Positions 53,704 through 64,000 of a stretch of 64,000 nt of DNA are shown here, one piece after another. Made by a program: the position numbers and the translations under genes. The notes below the pieces were generated by a model, which did not search any database, was not told the DNA's origin, and worked only from the letters and a program-made list of their open reading frames with translations. The DNA comes from Crambe crambe (taxonomy: Eukaryota; Porifera; Demospongiae; Poecilosclerida; Crambeidae): positions 4,650,001-4,714,000 of the forward strand of contig OZ004592.1 of assembly GCA_963924555.1 (NCBI GenBank), read 5' to 3'. Each line of letters begins with the position of its first letter. Within the stretch, counting starts at the first letter, position 1.

Positions 53704-56256
53704 ATGGGTAGTATCCAGTTTTATCTATTACTTGTAGCAGTGACTGGTATCTGTCACTCTTCTACATCTACCAGTGAGTACTAGCTAATTGTGCATAATT
53801 ATGCTCATTGTGAATCAATGATTTTAATTTCAGATATCACTGTTTCTCCTCAATCAGTGAATGTTACAGAAGGATCAATGGCATCATTTTACTGTCGTGT
53901 TGAAGGAACAGAGTCTATTGTTTGGCATCTCAATGGGACTCTAACCAGTCAGCTGCCTGAAACACTAAAGAATCTGTCCATCATCAATACAGGAATAGAA
54001 CTCTACTCTGATGCCATGAGAGTCTCTTACTTTCGCATAGTTGCAAAGCCAATTATGAATAATAGTAGAATTCAGTGCATAGGAATACTAGCCAGTAATA
54101 ATCGCACACACAGTGAACCTGCTCTACTCCTGATACAAGGTAATAGTTATTAGCACAATAATTTATTAACATTGAAGTTCCTTTTTTTCTCTTGCAGGTG
54201 AATTACAAGTAAATGATTTAACTGTTGAGATTGCTGCAGCTAATTCATTACTAATTCAGTGGAGATCTCCTTTTTCTCTTATCATTACACCAAATGATTC
54301 AAGTACTGAAATAACATATTGTGTGGATGTGTACAACAGTACTGACCAGACACTGGAAACATCCATTTGTGGACTTAATGAGACACAGTACAGATATGAG
54401 GCAATGTCAGATCCAAGTCCTTGTGATGGTGTGGATATCTATGTCACTCCTGTCAACAGTGCTGGAAATGGTTCGAGAAGTCACATAATAGGAACCTTCT
54501 ATGATAGTATGTTATGGCAAGAATATAACATGCTGCTATCAATTGCATATCCACACAGAACCTGATTCTCCCATTTTGTCGGAGTTCGGTCACAATGTTA
54601 CACGTACCTCAGAACATAAGATTTCAATAGGATTTAATATCAGTGTAAGAAGTATGTATTTATGCATTAAAGTTATGACAACTATTATAATATAGGACTT
54701 GATCATGAATGCTTGCTATTGCTCTGCTTGCATAAGCCCACTGAATGGAGAACTCAGTACCAAAACATGTTTCAATGCTTCATGTGATGATAATCAAATA
54801 TCCCTTTGCATAAACAGTAACAGTTTGGAATGGAATAGAAAATACTCCATGATGATAATATTGCATAACAGAGCAGGGACTACTACTTCCAATGATACTG
54901 TGAAGTTTAGTAAGTGAAAAATATGTTTAATACACATATTTTATGATCTTGCAACCCATTCAGGCACTTATGATGTCCAAAACATCACTGTCCATCCCAC
55001 AATAGTACCAGGAAGAGTGAGAGCAGAGGTGCACTTCATAAAGAACTCGCTAGCTAGAGGATGTCTTCTCATTTTGTCCCAAGCACAATATACAGGTTAT
55101 TTTGCCATCAAGAAAGAGAGTGGAAGGGAAGTACAACATATACACATTGAAAACTTGCCTGAGGGAGAGTATACTGTCCGAGGCTATGACATAGAGAATA
55201 ATCGTCTTCCTAATCATCTAACACCAGCAGTCACCCATAATTTCACTTTAAGCAGAGGATCAACATCGTGGAATCAAAGTGAATTACATGTAGATCAGTA
55301 GCTACCATAGATAATCAAGATTATTATTATTACTCCTGCAGCTATTGGATCGGCTAGAATAAGGATTTTCACTGGTGGTGCCAGTAATATTTGCATCAAG
55401 TATAATTCATCTGACACACTGGCCATGGAATATGCACATGTACATGTGGTGTTGCATCCAGTGAATGACTTGAGTAGCATCACTGTCAAGAATGTCAACT
55501 TTACTTCACAGCAAGACTATTACTGCTTTCATGTTGGTGGTGAAGATGTTTTCTCTGTTGCAGTATTTGAGTGGACAAGTGACAGTTTCAACTTTAAACC
55601 GACAACTGTTGTCAAACTTTCTACTTTTAATCAACCAACTACAACATCAACTACAGCTGAAATTGCAGCTGAAGTTTCCACCACAAATGAACCAAGTAAG
55701 TAGCTCCACAAATATCAGCATTCATTCATGTTAATTTACAAATAAGGGAAAGTGGCTTCCTTCTTTCATCCTCCCCTGTGTACTTACATGGGTATTTTAG
55801 CTATAATTTTTAAGCTATTGTTCTGTTATGCATGGTCTAAGGTATGTTAAATAAGACTGTTCTAGCTAATGGTTTGAAAGGCTTTTTTATAATTATTATA
55901 CAGAAACTCTTCTAACTCTTCAAATTGCTTTAGGGAAGGTCTATTCAATGGTTCATTCATTTGTTTAGCTATTCATTCACAACATGCAGGTGTTGTGGGT
56001 GGATGTGTTCTGGTAGTACTGCCCTGCGTTGTATCAATCCTTTTTATGATCAAAGTCAAGTATTCTAAACCTAAAATGAAGAGGGAAGGTATATCATGAT
56101 AACATTATCCATTTGAGGTTCCCAAATTGGCTTTCAATATCTTTTGTAGATGTGGAATATGAAGATGTGGTAATGAATGAAAATATGGCTTACGATGTAC
56201 CTAAAGAGTGTTCACGTGACTCCACAGGTTCTGTCATTTATGAGACTATATTTTAA
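53704..56256 (+). CDS. single-pass Ig/FN3 receptor with ITIM-like tail, 619 aa
   Basis: Exons: 53704-53773, 53834-54139, 54198-54506, 54559-54644, 54696-54909, 54964-55278, 55342-55695, 55990-56088, 56150-56256 (TAA). Sum 1860 nt; internal borders are phase 1 except one. The ATG at 53704 gives a clean signal peptide (FYLLLVAVTGICHSS); an in-frame ATG at 53653 is less likely. Residues about 24-125 are Ig-like (FYCRVEG, IVWHLNG, RIQC), about 126-330 FN3-like (LIQWRSPF, YVTPVNSAGNG), then a further Cys-poor module and a Thr-rich stalk. One membrane segment (about 553-577) precedes a basic stop (KVKYSKPKMKRE). The 35-residue tail has Y588 (VEYEDV), Y599 (AYDVP) and Y615 (VIYETI). The first and last fit the ITIM consensus and the middle fits a YDxP SH2 site. 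Many N-glycosylation sites. Likely a cell-surface recognition receptor; ligand unknown. Confidence 0.8.
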
Positions 56257-56389
56257 TTAATTAGCTATTACTCTAACTAATTTGATTTTTGTATGTTTAA
56301 ATCAAATTGGGGATACTTTCTTGATCACTTTTTGCTCCATAATAGCTAGCAGGTTGTCTAGTATAATTATCTGACTAACATTTAACAAG

Positions 56390-56952
56390 AAGTCATGCAG
56401 GTACATTATTTGATACATTAGCTTTTTGACAGTGAGCAAGCAAGCAAGTTAGTGCTACAACTGTTTCAGAAGATTTGCTGTTGAGTTTATATGTAATTAA
56501 ATAAGCCAAGCCAGGCTAGAGCCTCTACAACTACTACTATAGTAATGTGCAGCATTTGACAGTGAGCAAGTGACTGTGAGCAGCTGATAGGCTCCAATAC
56601 TTGCAAGCTTGATAAGCTTATTGCTGTCAGAGACAAGAATCATGTAAGTTGTGGTTCCAACCAGGAAGCTCCATACATAGAAAGCTGTAAATACTTACCA
56701 CAAGCACTTAGATAACAAGCGCCTACAATCCACTTAGATAAGCCTAGCGCTGACAAAAGGCTGTAACATGTAGCTTGATTAATTGGAGCATGCGCATTAT
56801 GCACGCGCACAGCGCTACTATTTCGGGACACGTACGTACGTACGCCTGGGGCATTTTGGAGTGTAGACCTAGATATATATATATATATATATTTAAAATT
56901 TCAATGAGTCATGACCTGAGAGTCAGCTCGCTCGCTGCGCTCGCTCGCTGCA
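56390..56952. repeat. mosaic repeat block, copy 3 (left part)
   Basis: Diverged GACAGTGAGCAAGCAAGC and TTAGATAAGCCTAGCGC modules, then an intact GGGGCATTTTGGAGTGTAG-ACCTAG junction (about 56849-56875), which is an empty target site for the 5.3-kb transposon. It ends with a GCGAGCGAG module joined directly to a foldback. Confidence 0.75.
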
Positions 56953-57294
56953 ATAACTGCAGCTTCATTATGAAAACCAAGTACTGCAGCATCGAAGCAG
57001 TATGGCCCAAAAAATCTAGCTAGAATATGTATTATAACTGCATGCAAGAGAGTGAACTTAGTGAAGTGACCCTTACCCATCATCAAGTACGAGATACTAT
57101 TCCTACTTCACTCCCTTGGCCCTTGATCATGGGAGTGAAGTAGGAATAGTATCTTGTACTTGATGATGGGTAAGGGTCACTTCACTAAGTTCACTCTCTT
57201 GCATGCAGTTATAATACATATTCCAGCTAGATTTTTTGGGCCATACTGCTTCAATGCTGCAGTACTTGGTTTTCATAATGAAGCTGCAGTTATA
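56953..57294. repeat. long foldback element, copy 2 (left end truncated)
   Basis: Same arms as copy 1 but lacking the outer left end; arms meet around 57116-57130 with the loop in the copy-1 orientation (TTGGCCCTTGATCAT). The right flank continues as in copy 1 to about 57510. Confidence 0.88.
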
Positions 57295-58389
57295 ATAGCA
57301 TCCCTACTTCACATTTTTATTTCGAAGAAAATTTTTGCATTCACTTGTTTGCATTCTTTTTCTTTGTGATTATGAAAATTGATAGACACTAAAGGCTTCC
57401 TTGATTGAACTAAATTTATTTAATGATCAGTATTTCATTCTGTTCAGGGAGGAGAGTTTGAAGGATGATCATCTGCAGTGTAATGGAGTACTGAAAGGAG
57501 TGAACATTTTAAAAAGTGAACAGCATTAGCTAATTGTTACATATGTGATCACTGAAATAATTATTGAGATGGTACGTATGTCTTGCTTGAGGGAGGAGTA
57601 TGGGTAGTTTATGCATTTGGTGTAGTGATCATAATAGTGGATGCCATCAAATGGCCACATCCTGTGCAGGTGTTATATGAGGAGAACTGCTATTAATTGC
57701 CCCACCCCTTTTATGAGGTAATATCACGAAGATTTTTTTCATACGAGGCTGCAGCACATTATAGATAGCCCAGCTAGATTTTAGGCTATCCCTACTTAAC
57801 CTTTTTATTTTTTACGCTCACTTGTTTCTATCCTTTTTCTTAGTGCTTGAAGTTGAATGAGGGAGGCTACAGTACAGTACTATACAAAGCCAGCCCTACA
57901 TAAACCTCTTTTGTAGGTACATACAGTGTCTCTGGTTGAAGAATTTGTTTAGCTATTTAAGTTTTGTTGATATAAAACTTTACAGCAACAGCAATGTAAA
58001 TGACATGTACACGGCATGGTGAAGTGAGCTGACTATACTACAGCCAAGTACTGGCTATAATGCTACTATAGGATGAGCATCTGTACTGTAATTCAGCAAG
58101 GAGTGACTGGAACATCATCAGATAATGAATGAAGACCTTGGCTATAGCTAAACTTAAGCTTACGTGGCTCCGCCCATAAGCCCCGCCCCCTTCAAAATGG
58201 CGTAGAAAGATTAGCAGCTGTGTTCCGAGTGCTATCGAATAGTGAAGTAGAGCCTTAGTCAAAACTAATAGCAAAAGATCAGCCTCTAGGTGCCGCTCTA
58301 ACAGATGGCCAAAGCAGAATTTTGATGCCTATAGCCAGTAAGTCGGTACGTCGATCTTATTATTATTATTATCCTTATTATTATTATTA
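57295..58389. repeat. unit of a 1.49-kb tandem duplication
   Basis: From about 57300 to 58090 this sequence is almost identical to 58790-59578, an offset of 1489 bp that includes the preceding foldback. It also holds a further GC-box/AAAATGGCG module (58160-58202). No coding potential is seen. Confidence 0.8.
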
Positions 58390-58836
58390 CAAGTGAATGC
58401 AAAAAATTTCTTCGAAATAAAAATGTGAAGTAGGGATGCTATTATAACTGCAGCTTCATTATGAAAACCAAGTACTGCAGCATCGAAGCAGTATGGCCCA
58501 AAAATCTAGCTGGAATATGTATTATAACTGCATGCAAGAGAGTGAACTTAGTGAAGTGACCCTTACCCATCATCAAGTACGAGATACTATTCCTACTTCA
58601 CTCCCATGATCAAGGGCCAAGGGAGTGAAGTAGGAATAGTATCTCGTACTTGATGATGGGTAAGGGTCACTTCACTAAGTTCACTCTCTTGCATGCAGTT
58701 ATAATACATATTCCAGCTAGATTTTTGGGCCATACTGCTTCGATGCTGCAGTACTTGGTTTTCATAATGAAGCTGCAGTTATAATAGCATCCCTACTTCA
58801 CATTTTTATTTCGAAGAAATTTTTTGCATTCACTTG
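58390..58836. repeat. long foldback element, copy 3 (complete, loop inverted)
   Basis: Complete 447-bp foldback with CAAGTGAATGC ends. The loop reads ATGATCAAGGGCCAA (58606-58620), the reverse complement of the loop in copies 1 and 2, while the outer flanks keep the same orientation. Confidence 0.9.
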
Positions 58837-59577
58837 TTTGCATTCTTTTTCTTTGTGATTATGAAAATTGATAAACACTAAAGGCTTCCTTGATTGAACT
58901 AAATTTATTTAATGATCAGTATTTCATTCTGTTCAGGGAGGAGAGTTTGAAGGATGATCATCTGCAGTGTAATGGAGTACTGAAAGGAGTGAACATTACA
59001 GCATTAGCTAATTGTTACATATGTGATCACTGAAATAATTATTGAGATGGTAGCTACGTATGTCTTGCTTGAGGGAGGAGTATGGGGAGTTTATGCATTT
59101 GGTGTAGTGATCATAATAGTGGATGCCATCAAATGGCCACATCCTGTGCAGGTGTTATATGAGGAGAACTGCTATTAATTGCCCCACCCCTTTTATGAGG
59201 TAATATCGCGAAGATTTTTTTCATACGAGGCTGCAGCACATTATAGATAGCCCAGCTAGATTTTAGGCTATCCCTACTTAACCTTTTTATTTTTTACGCT
59301 CACTTGTTTCTATCCTTTTTCTTAGTGCTTGAAGTTGAATGAGGGAGGCTACAGTACAGTACTATACAAAGCCAGCTCTACATAAACCTCTTTTGTAGGT
59401 ACATACAGTGTCTCTGGTTGAAGAATTTGTTTAGCTATTTAACTTTTGTTGATATAAAACTTTACAGCAACAGCAATGTAAATGACATGTACACGGCATG
59501 GTGAAGTGAGCTGACTACACTACAGCCAAGTACTGGCTATAATGCTACTATAGGATGAGCATCTGTACTGTAATTGC

Positions 59578-60465
59578 AGCGAGCGAGCGAAGCGAGTGAG
59601 CTGACTCTCAGGTCATGACTCATTGAAATTTTAAATATATATATATATCTAGGTCTACACTCCAAAATGCCCCAGGCGTACGTACGTACGTACGTGTCGT
59701 GCAATAGTAGCGCCCCTGCGCGTGCACTTATGCGCATGCTCCAGTTGCAATTGCTTGATTGATTTCTACATCGCTTTGTATATAGCATGGTGGATAGTAG
59801 GGCTAGGCTTATCTAAGTGGATTGTAGGCACTAGACATATCCAAGTGCTTTGTGGTAAGTACTTAGCTTTCTATGCATGCAGCCGCCTGCCACTTAGCTA
59901 CATAACACAACAGCAAAGCAAGCTCAACATTTCTACAGCCTTTTGGGCAGCAGGCACAAGAGGCTTATCTAAGCGGCTTGTAGGCACTAAGCTTATCTAA
60001 GTGCTTTGAGGTAAGCATGTATGCAGCTGCCTGCCACCACTTACATGACTCTTAGCAATATCAAGCACTTAAGCCTATCAGCTCACTGTCAAATGCTGCA
60101 CATTGCTATAGATACTCAACAGCAAATGAAAATCGTTGAAGAATACTTGCTTGCTCGCTCGCTGTCAACTGAATGTTGAACATTGCCCTAGTTCAGCAAG
60201 GAGTGACTGGAACATCATCAGATAATGAATGAAGACCTTGGCTATATTAAGCTTACGTGGCTCCGCCCATAAGCCCCGCCCCCTTCAAAATGGCGTAGAA
60301 AGATTAGCAGCTGTGTTCCGAGTGCTATCGAATAGTGAAGTAGAGCCTTAGTCAAAACTAATAGCAAAAGATCAGCCTCTAGGTGCCGCTCTAACAGATG
60401 GCCAAAGCAGAATTTTGATGACTATAGCCAGTAAGTCGGTACGTCGATCTTATTATTATTATTAT
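59578..60465. repeat. mosaic repeat block, copy 4
   Basis: In copy-1 order: GCGAGCGAGCGAAGCGAG, AGGTCTACACTCC with an empty transposon target site (about 59650-59665), AAGTGCTTTG module, TTGCCCTAG, then the GC-box/AAAATGGCG module (60255-60297) and TTA repeat. It lacks the foldback that copy 1 carries at this place. Confidence 0.8.
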
Positions 60466-61400
60466 AAAGAAAAAGAACGAAAAGTCAATTTTAGAACTCG
60501 TTTTTTTCTTATGTTGGCGAATGAATTTTTGGCTTTTGAACATTCTCCTCTCTTCTTTGTAGATATAATAATTCACTGTAGCCTTCTGAGAACCTGTAGA
60601 GTAAGGGTAGAAGAGAAAGAAGAGTTTTTAGTTTATACTGTCCTATGGACTTTGACCTGCCATCCCTACTTAGAGAGTGCTACCGCACTCTCTGATTATA
60701 AAGAAAAAGAACGAAAAGTCAATTTTAGAACTCGTTTTTTTCTTATGTTGGCGAATGAATTTTTGGCTTTTGAACATTGTCCTCTCTTCTTTGTAGATAT
60801 AATAATTCACTGTAGCCTTCTGAGAACCTGTAGAGTAAGGGTAGAAGAGAAAGAAGAGTTTTTAGTTTATACTGTCCTATGGACTTTGACCTGCCATCCC
60901 TACTTAGAGAGTGCTACCGCACTCTCTGATTATAAAGAAAAAGAACGAAAAGTCAATTTTAGAACTCGTTTTTTTCTTATGTTGGCGAATGAATTTTTGG
61001 CTTTTGAACATTGTCCTCTCTTCTTTGTAGATATAATAATTCACTGTAGCCTTCTGAGAACCTGTAGAGTAAGGGTAGAAGAGAAAGAAGAGTTTTTAGT
61101 TTATACTGTCCTATGGACTTTGACCTGCCATCCCTACTTAGAGAGTGCTACCGCACTCTCTGATAAAGAAAAAGAACGAAAAGTCAATTTTAGAACTCGT
61201 TTTTTTCTTATGTTGGCGAATGAATTTTTGGCTTTTGAACATTCTCCTCTCTTCTTTGTAGATATAATAATTCACTGTAGCCTTCTGAGAACCTGTAGAG
61301 TAAGGGTAGAAGAGAAAGAAGAGTTTTTAGTTTATACTGTCCTATGGACTTTGACCTGCCATCCCTACTTAGAGAGTGCTACCGCACTCTCTGAAGAGTG
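60466..61400 (+). repeat. four-copy tandem array, 231-234-bp unit
   Basis: Units start at 60466, 60700, 60934 and 61165 (AAAGAAAAAGAACGAAAAGT), each ending with the perfect hairpin AGAGAGTGC-TACC-GCACTCTCT. A single-copy version is at about 7689-7918. The unit length is a multiple of three, so one frame stays open for 333 codons; this is an artefact of the array and not evidence of a protein. Confidence 0.95.
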
Positions 61401-61416
61401 CTACCGCACTCTCTGA

Positions 61417-61700
61417 TACTAGGGCAATGTTCAATATTCAGTTGGCGAGCGAGCAAGCATTCTTCAACGATTTTCATTTGCTGTTGAGTATCTGTAGCAA
61501 TGTGCAGCATTTGACAGTGAGCAATTAAAGTAGCTGATAGGCTTCAGTGCTTGATATTGTTAAGAGTCATGTAAGTGGTGGCAGGCAGCTGCATACATGC
61601 TTACCTCAAAGCACTTAGATAAGCCTAGTGCCTACAAGCCGCTTAGATAAGCCTCTTGTCAGTCTTGTGCCTGCTGCCCAAAAGGCTGTAGAAATGTTGA
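61417..61700. repeat. mosaic repeat fragment abutting the LRR gene
   Basis: Reverse-complement copy of the 8.03-8.34 kb module (AGGGCAATGTTCAATATTCA ... GGCTGTAGAAATGTTGAG). The match to other copies stops at about 61700, exactly where the LRR reading frame opens, so the repeat lies directly against the coding sequence. Confidence 0.8.
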
Positions 61701-64000
61701 GCTGATATTGTTGAACTGAAAGGAAAAGCTGGAGGAAACCAAATACACACATTATGTTTCCATGGTCACACTCGCAACTCTCCCAGTGCTGAGTTACAGT
61801 CAGTAAACAAATTACTACATGCCTTGCCTTCTTTGGAACTACTGGATATCACAGATACATATCTTGGAACAGATGAAGTAAAAGCTCTAACTGATGATCT
61901 TCACCATAGCAATCTTCAAATTATTAAAATTGGTGCCTATAATGATGATTTATGGTATTCTGAGGAAGCGGATCTACAAAATTTGATAAAATGCTTTATG
62001 TCCAAATGTGAAAAATTTAGAAACGTTTGGTTTAGTGATCGTTCCAAGATCCACTTATCTTCAGTGCTTTCTCTTCCATTTCCATTTTATTCTATCCATG
62101 ATACTACAGATGTAAATTTGAGTGATATTGAATTACAACAACCAGTTTTACTGAGAATCCTTTCTGATGATCTTAATAATAATTACCTTTGTAGCAGGCT
62201 CAGCCTGATTAACTGTGGTATTGATGATGAAGGAGCTAAAATACTTGCTAATGGGGTCAGAAACAGTTGTCTTGAAGTGCTTGAATTAAACCTCAACTTT
62301 ATATCAGATGATGGAGCATTGGCTCTGGCTGATAGCATTAGAGTGCTGTTTGATGACTGCATTGAATACAATACTAATCTCCACATGCTAAATCTAAGTT
62401 GTAATAGTATTGGTGATAAAGGGGCATTGGCTTTAGCCAGTGCTGCAAAGAAATTTAAACTCCTGATATGGAATAACAAGGTCACAGAGGAGGGTATCCA
62501 TGATATGCTTAAGATTAAGCCTGACATTCAAATTGACACACTTGAAATTGACAGTCGATGTATTGGCGAAAGTATAGCAGCTATTATTGCCTCTCAACTT
62601 ATAGAAGGTAAAGACTTCAGTAGCTTGCATACAATTAATTTAGCAGAAAACTACATTGGTGATGGAGGTATCAAAGTGCTTTCTGATGTCCTAAGGGAAG
62701 CAACTAATTTGCATTCTCTGAATTTATCCAGCAATTCCATAACTGACAATGGTGCCGTGTTACTTTTTAATATCCTAAAAAATTGCAACAACTTATCTTC
62801 TTTGGACTTATCAAACAATTCCATTACTGATGAAAGTGTTATAGTGCTTGCTGATGCCATAATGAACTGTACCAACTTGAATTCATTGAACTTCTCCAGT
62901 AACTCCTTTAGTGATTATGGTACTTGTTCACACTCTGAAAAACTGCACTAAGTTAGTTTCTCTCAACCTAGCTTCAAACAAAGTGAGAAGTGCTGGGGTT
63001 AAGTGTATTTCTCAAGCTTTATTGTGCTTTAAGAACTTGAACACGCTAATTCTGAGTGATAACATGATTACACATGACAGTATAAAGAATCTTGCACTTT
63101 CTTTGAGACAATGCCACCATTTGTATGAACTTGATCTTAGTAGAAATTCTATTGGCTTGGATGGCGCAAAGGCTCTTTTTGAGCTACTTGGAAGCTGCAA
63201 AAGCTTGCAAATAATTGATGTTAGTTACAACAATATTGATGAGAGTGGTATAGCAGGTCTTTCTTGCATGCATGATAGTGCTCTGTATCTAGCTTATGCC
63301 CTGGAGCACTGTATCTACATGAATTCACCATACTCGAATTCACTAGATAATGGAATTGGATGTATAGGTACCAAAGCCATTGTGTGTGCCCTGGGTAAGG
63401 CTATTATGGATATTGGCAATGATGATATGTGTAGAAAGTTAAATTCACTCAGTTTGACTTTGAGTGAATGTAATTATAATGGCCTGAAAGCTCTTTTCTC
63501 AAAATACTCTCATTCCCCTAAGTTGAGAAAATACAGTTCGTTAAGTAGTGCTGGTATGAGACTTAATGAATTTAAGTGCTGTGATAACCTATGTACACTC
63601 CATCTAAGTGATACTTTATTTTGGTTAAATTATGATTCAGTTACCTTTCTTCTTGGAGCATGCCATTATCCGAATCCGCATATATTTCAGATTCGTATGA
63701 CAAAAAATATAAAAGATACTAATATCTCTGAATTTCATTAAAAAGATTATAATATTCATAATCTGGAAATAATCGATACTGATGTTATAAAGGATGTAGA
63801 GAACTTCATATTGCATAATAGCTCTAGCCTGTGTATACTCAATGTTGAAGATATCAGTCTATGTGGTGATGGAGCAAGGGTTCTGGCTGGTGCTCTTATG
63901 TATTGCAGCAATTTGCAAGTTCTTAATATCAGTGGGAATAGTATTGGCCTTGATGGCATAACAGCCTTAGCAGTTACACTGAAGCACACTGTCACATTGA
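61701..64000 (+). pseudogene. leucine-rich-repeat (NLR/ribonuclease-inhibitor type) gene fragment, broken
   Basis: The frame is open from 61701 (just after the repeat) to 62951, then continues in another frame from about 62911 to a TAA at 63739-63741, and the same frame is open again to the window end. All parts encode 28-29-residue LRRs with LxxLxLSxNSIxDxGAxxLA consensus (LHSLNLSSNSITDNG, LYELDLSRNSIGLDG, LQVLNISGNSIGLDG), as in NLRC3/NOD-type or RNase-inhibitor LRR domains. No start codon, signal peptide or NACHT domain is present on the 5' side. One frameshift (about 62915), one stop and a repeat at the 5' edge favour a pseudogene. Hidden introns are a weaker alternative, because the repeats read straight across both breaks. 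The 3' end lies outside the window. Confidence 0.72.

Noticed and set aside
60415..61416. 333-codon ORF with four internal repeats
   Set aside because: Created by a tandem array whose unit is a multiple of three; the single-copy version elsewhere is not a gene.

Overview
The window looks like a compact, intron-rich, AT-rich metazoan genome. Introns are often 45-100 bp with GT..AG borders. It holds ABCC transporters, a beta-helix plus multi-membrane protein, NLR-type LRRs, and Ig/FN3 receptors in a repeat-rich background. A demosponge such as Amphimedon is the best guess from gene content, but I could not test this. Exon models below were built by hand from splice sites, reading phase and paralogue comparison. 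Each full model sums to a multiple of three.

Layout. (1) 1-2322 (+): 3' end of an ABCC (MRP4-like) gene. (2) 2772-6499 (+): a nearly intronless secreted-type beta-helix protein with a C-terminal multi-pass membrane domain, broken by one apparent frameshift. (3) 6.5-9.4 kb: mosaic repeats, including a foldback element with about 215-bp arms. (4) 9493-10783 (+): an eight-exon coiled-coil gene. (5) 11067-43397: four full-length 27-exon ABCC paralogues in mirror arrangement (two -, then two +). The middle pair is head to head across 139 bp. Intron sequence is near identical within each same-strand pair, which points to recent duplication or gene conversion. (6) 43.4-53.6 kb: mosaic repeats split by two nested DNA transposons. 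(7) 53704-56256 (+): a single-pass Ig/FN3 receptor whose short tail carries two ITIM-like tyrosines and a YDVP motif. (8) 56.4-61.7 kb: more mosaic and tandem repeats, with two further foldbacks. (9) 61701-64000 (+): a leucine-rich-repeat gene fragment with a frameshift and a stop.

The most notable object is at 44513-49836. It is 5324 bp long, has 161-bp terminal inverted repeats with 160/161 identity, and is flanked by a 6-bp target duplication (GTGTAG). Three empty copies of the target sequence exist in this same window. Inside, pointing at each other, are a ten-exon integrase-like DDE transposase and a thirteen-exon gene for an Ig-like plus protein-kinase protein. Each gene starts within about 45 bp of its own terminal repeat. 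The terminal bases (TAY...) and 6-bp duplication fit what I recall of the eukaryotic IS3-like (IS3EU) superfamily; that assignment is from memory. A recently active transposon carrying a protein-kinase gene would be unusual.

The ABCC genes would encode ATP-driven exporters with two membrane domains and two nucleotide-binding domains, lacking the extra N-terminal membrane domain of long MRPs. The receptor, the kinase and the LRR fragment are of types used in recognition and signalling, but nothing here shows that they work together.
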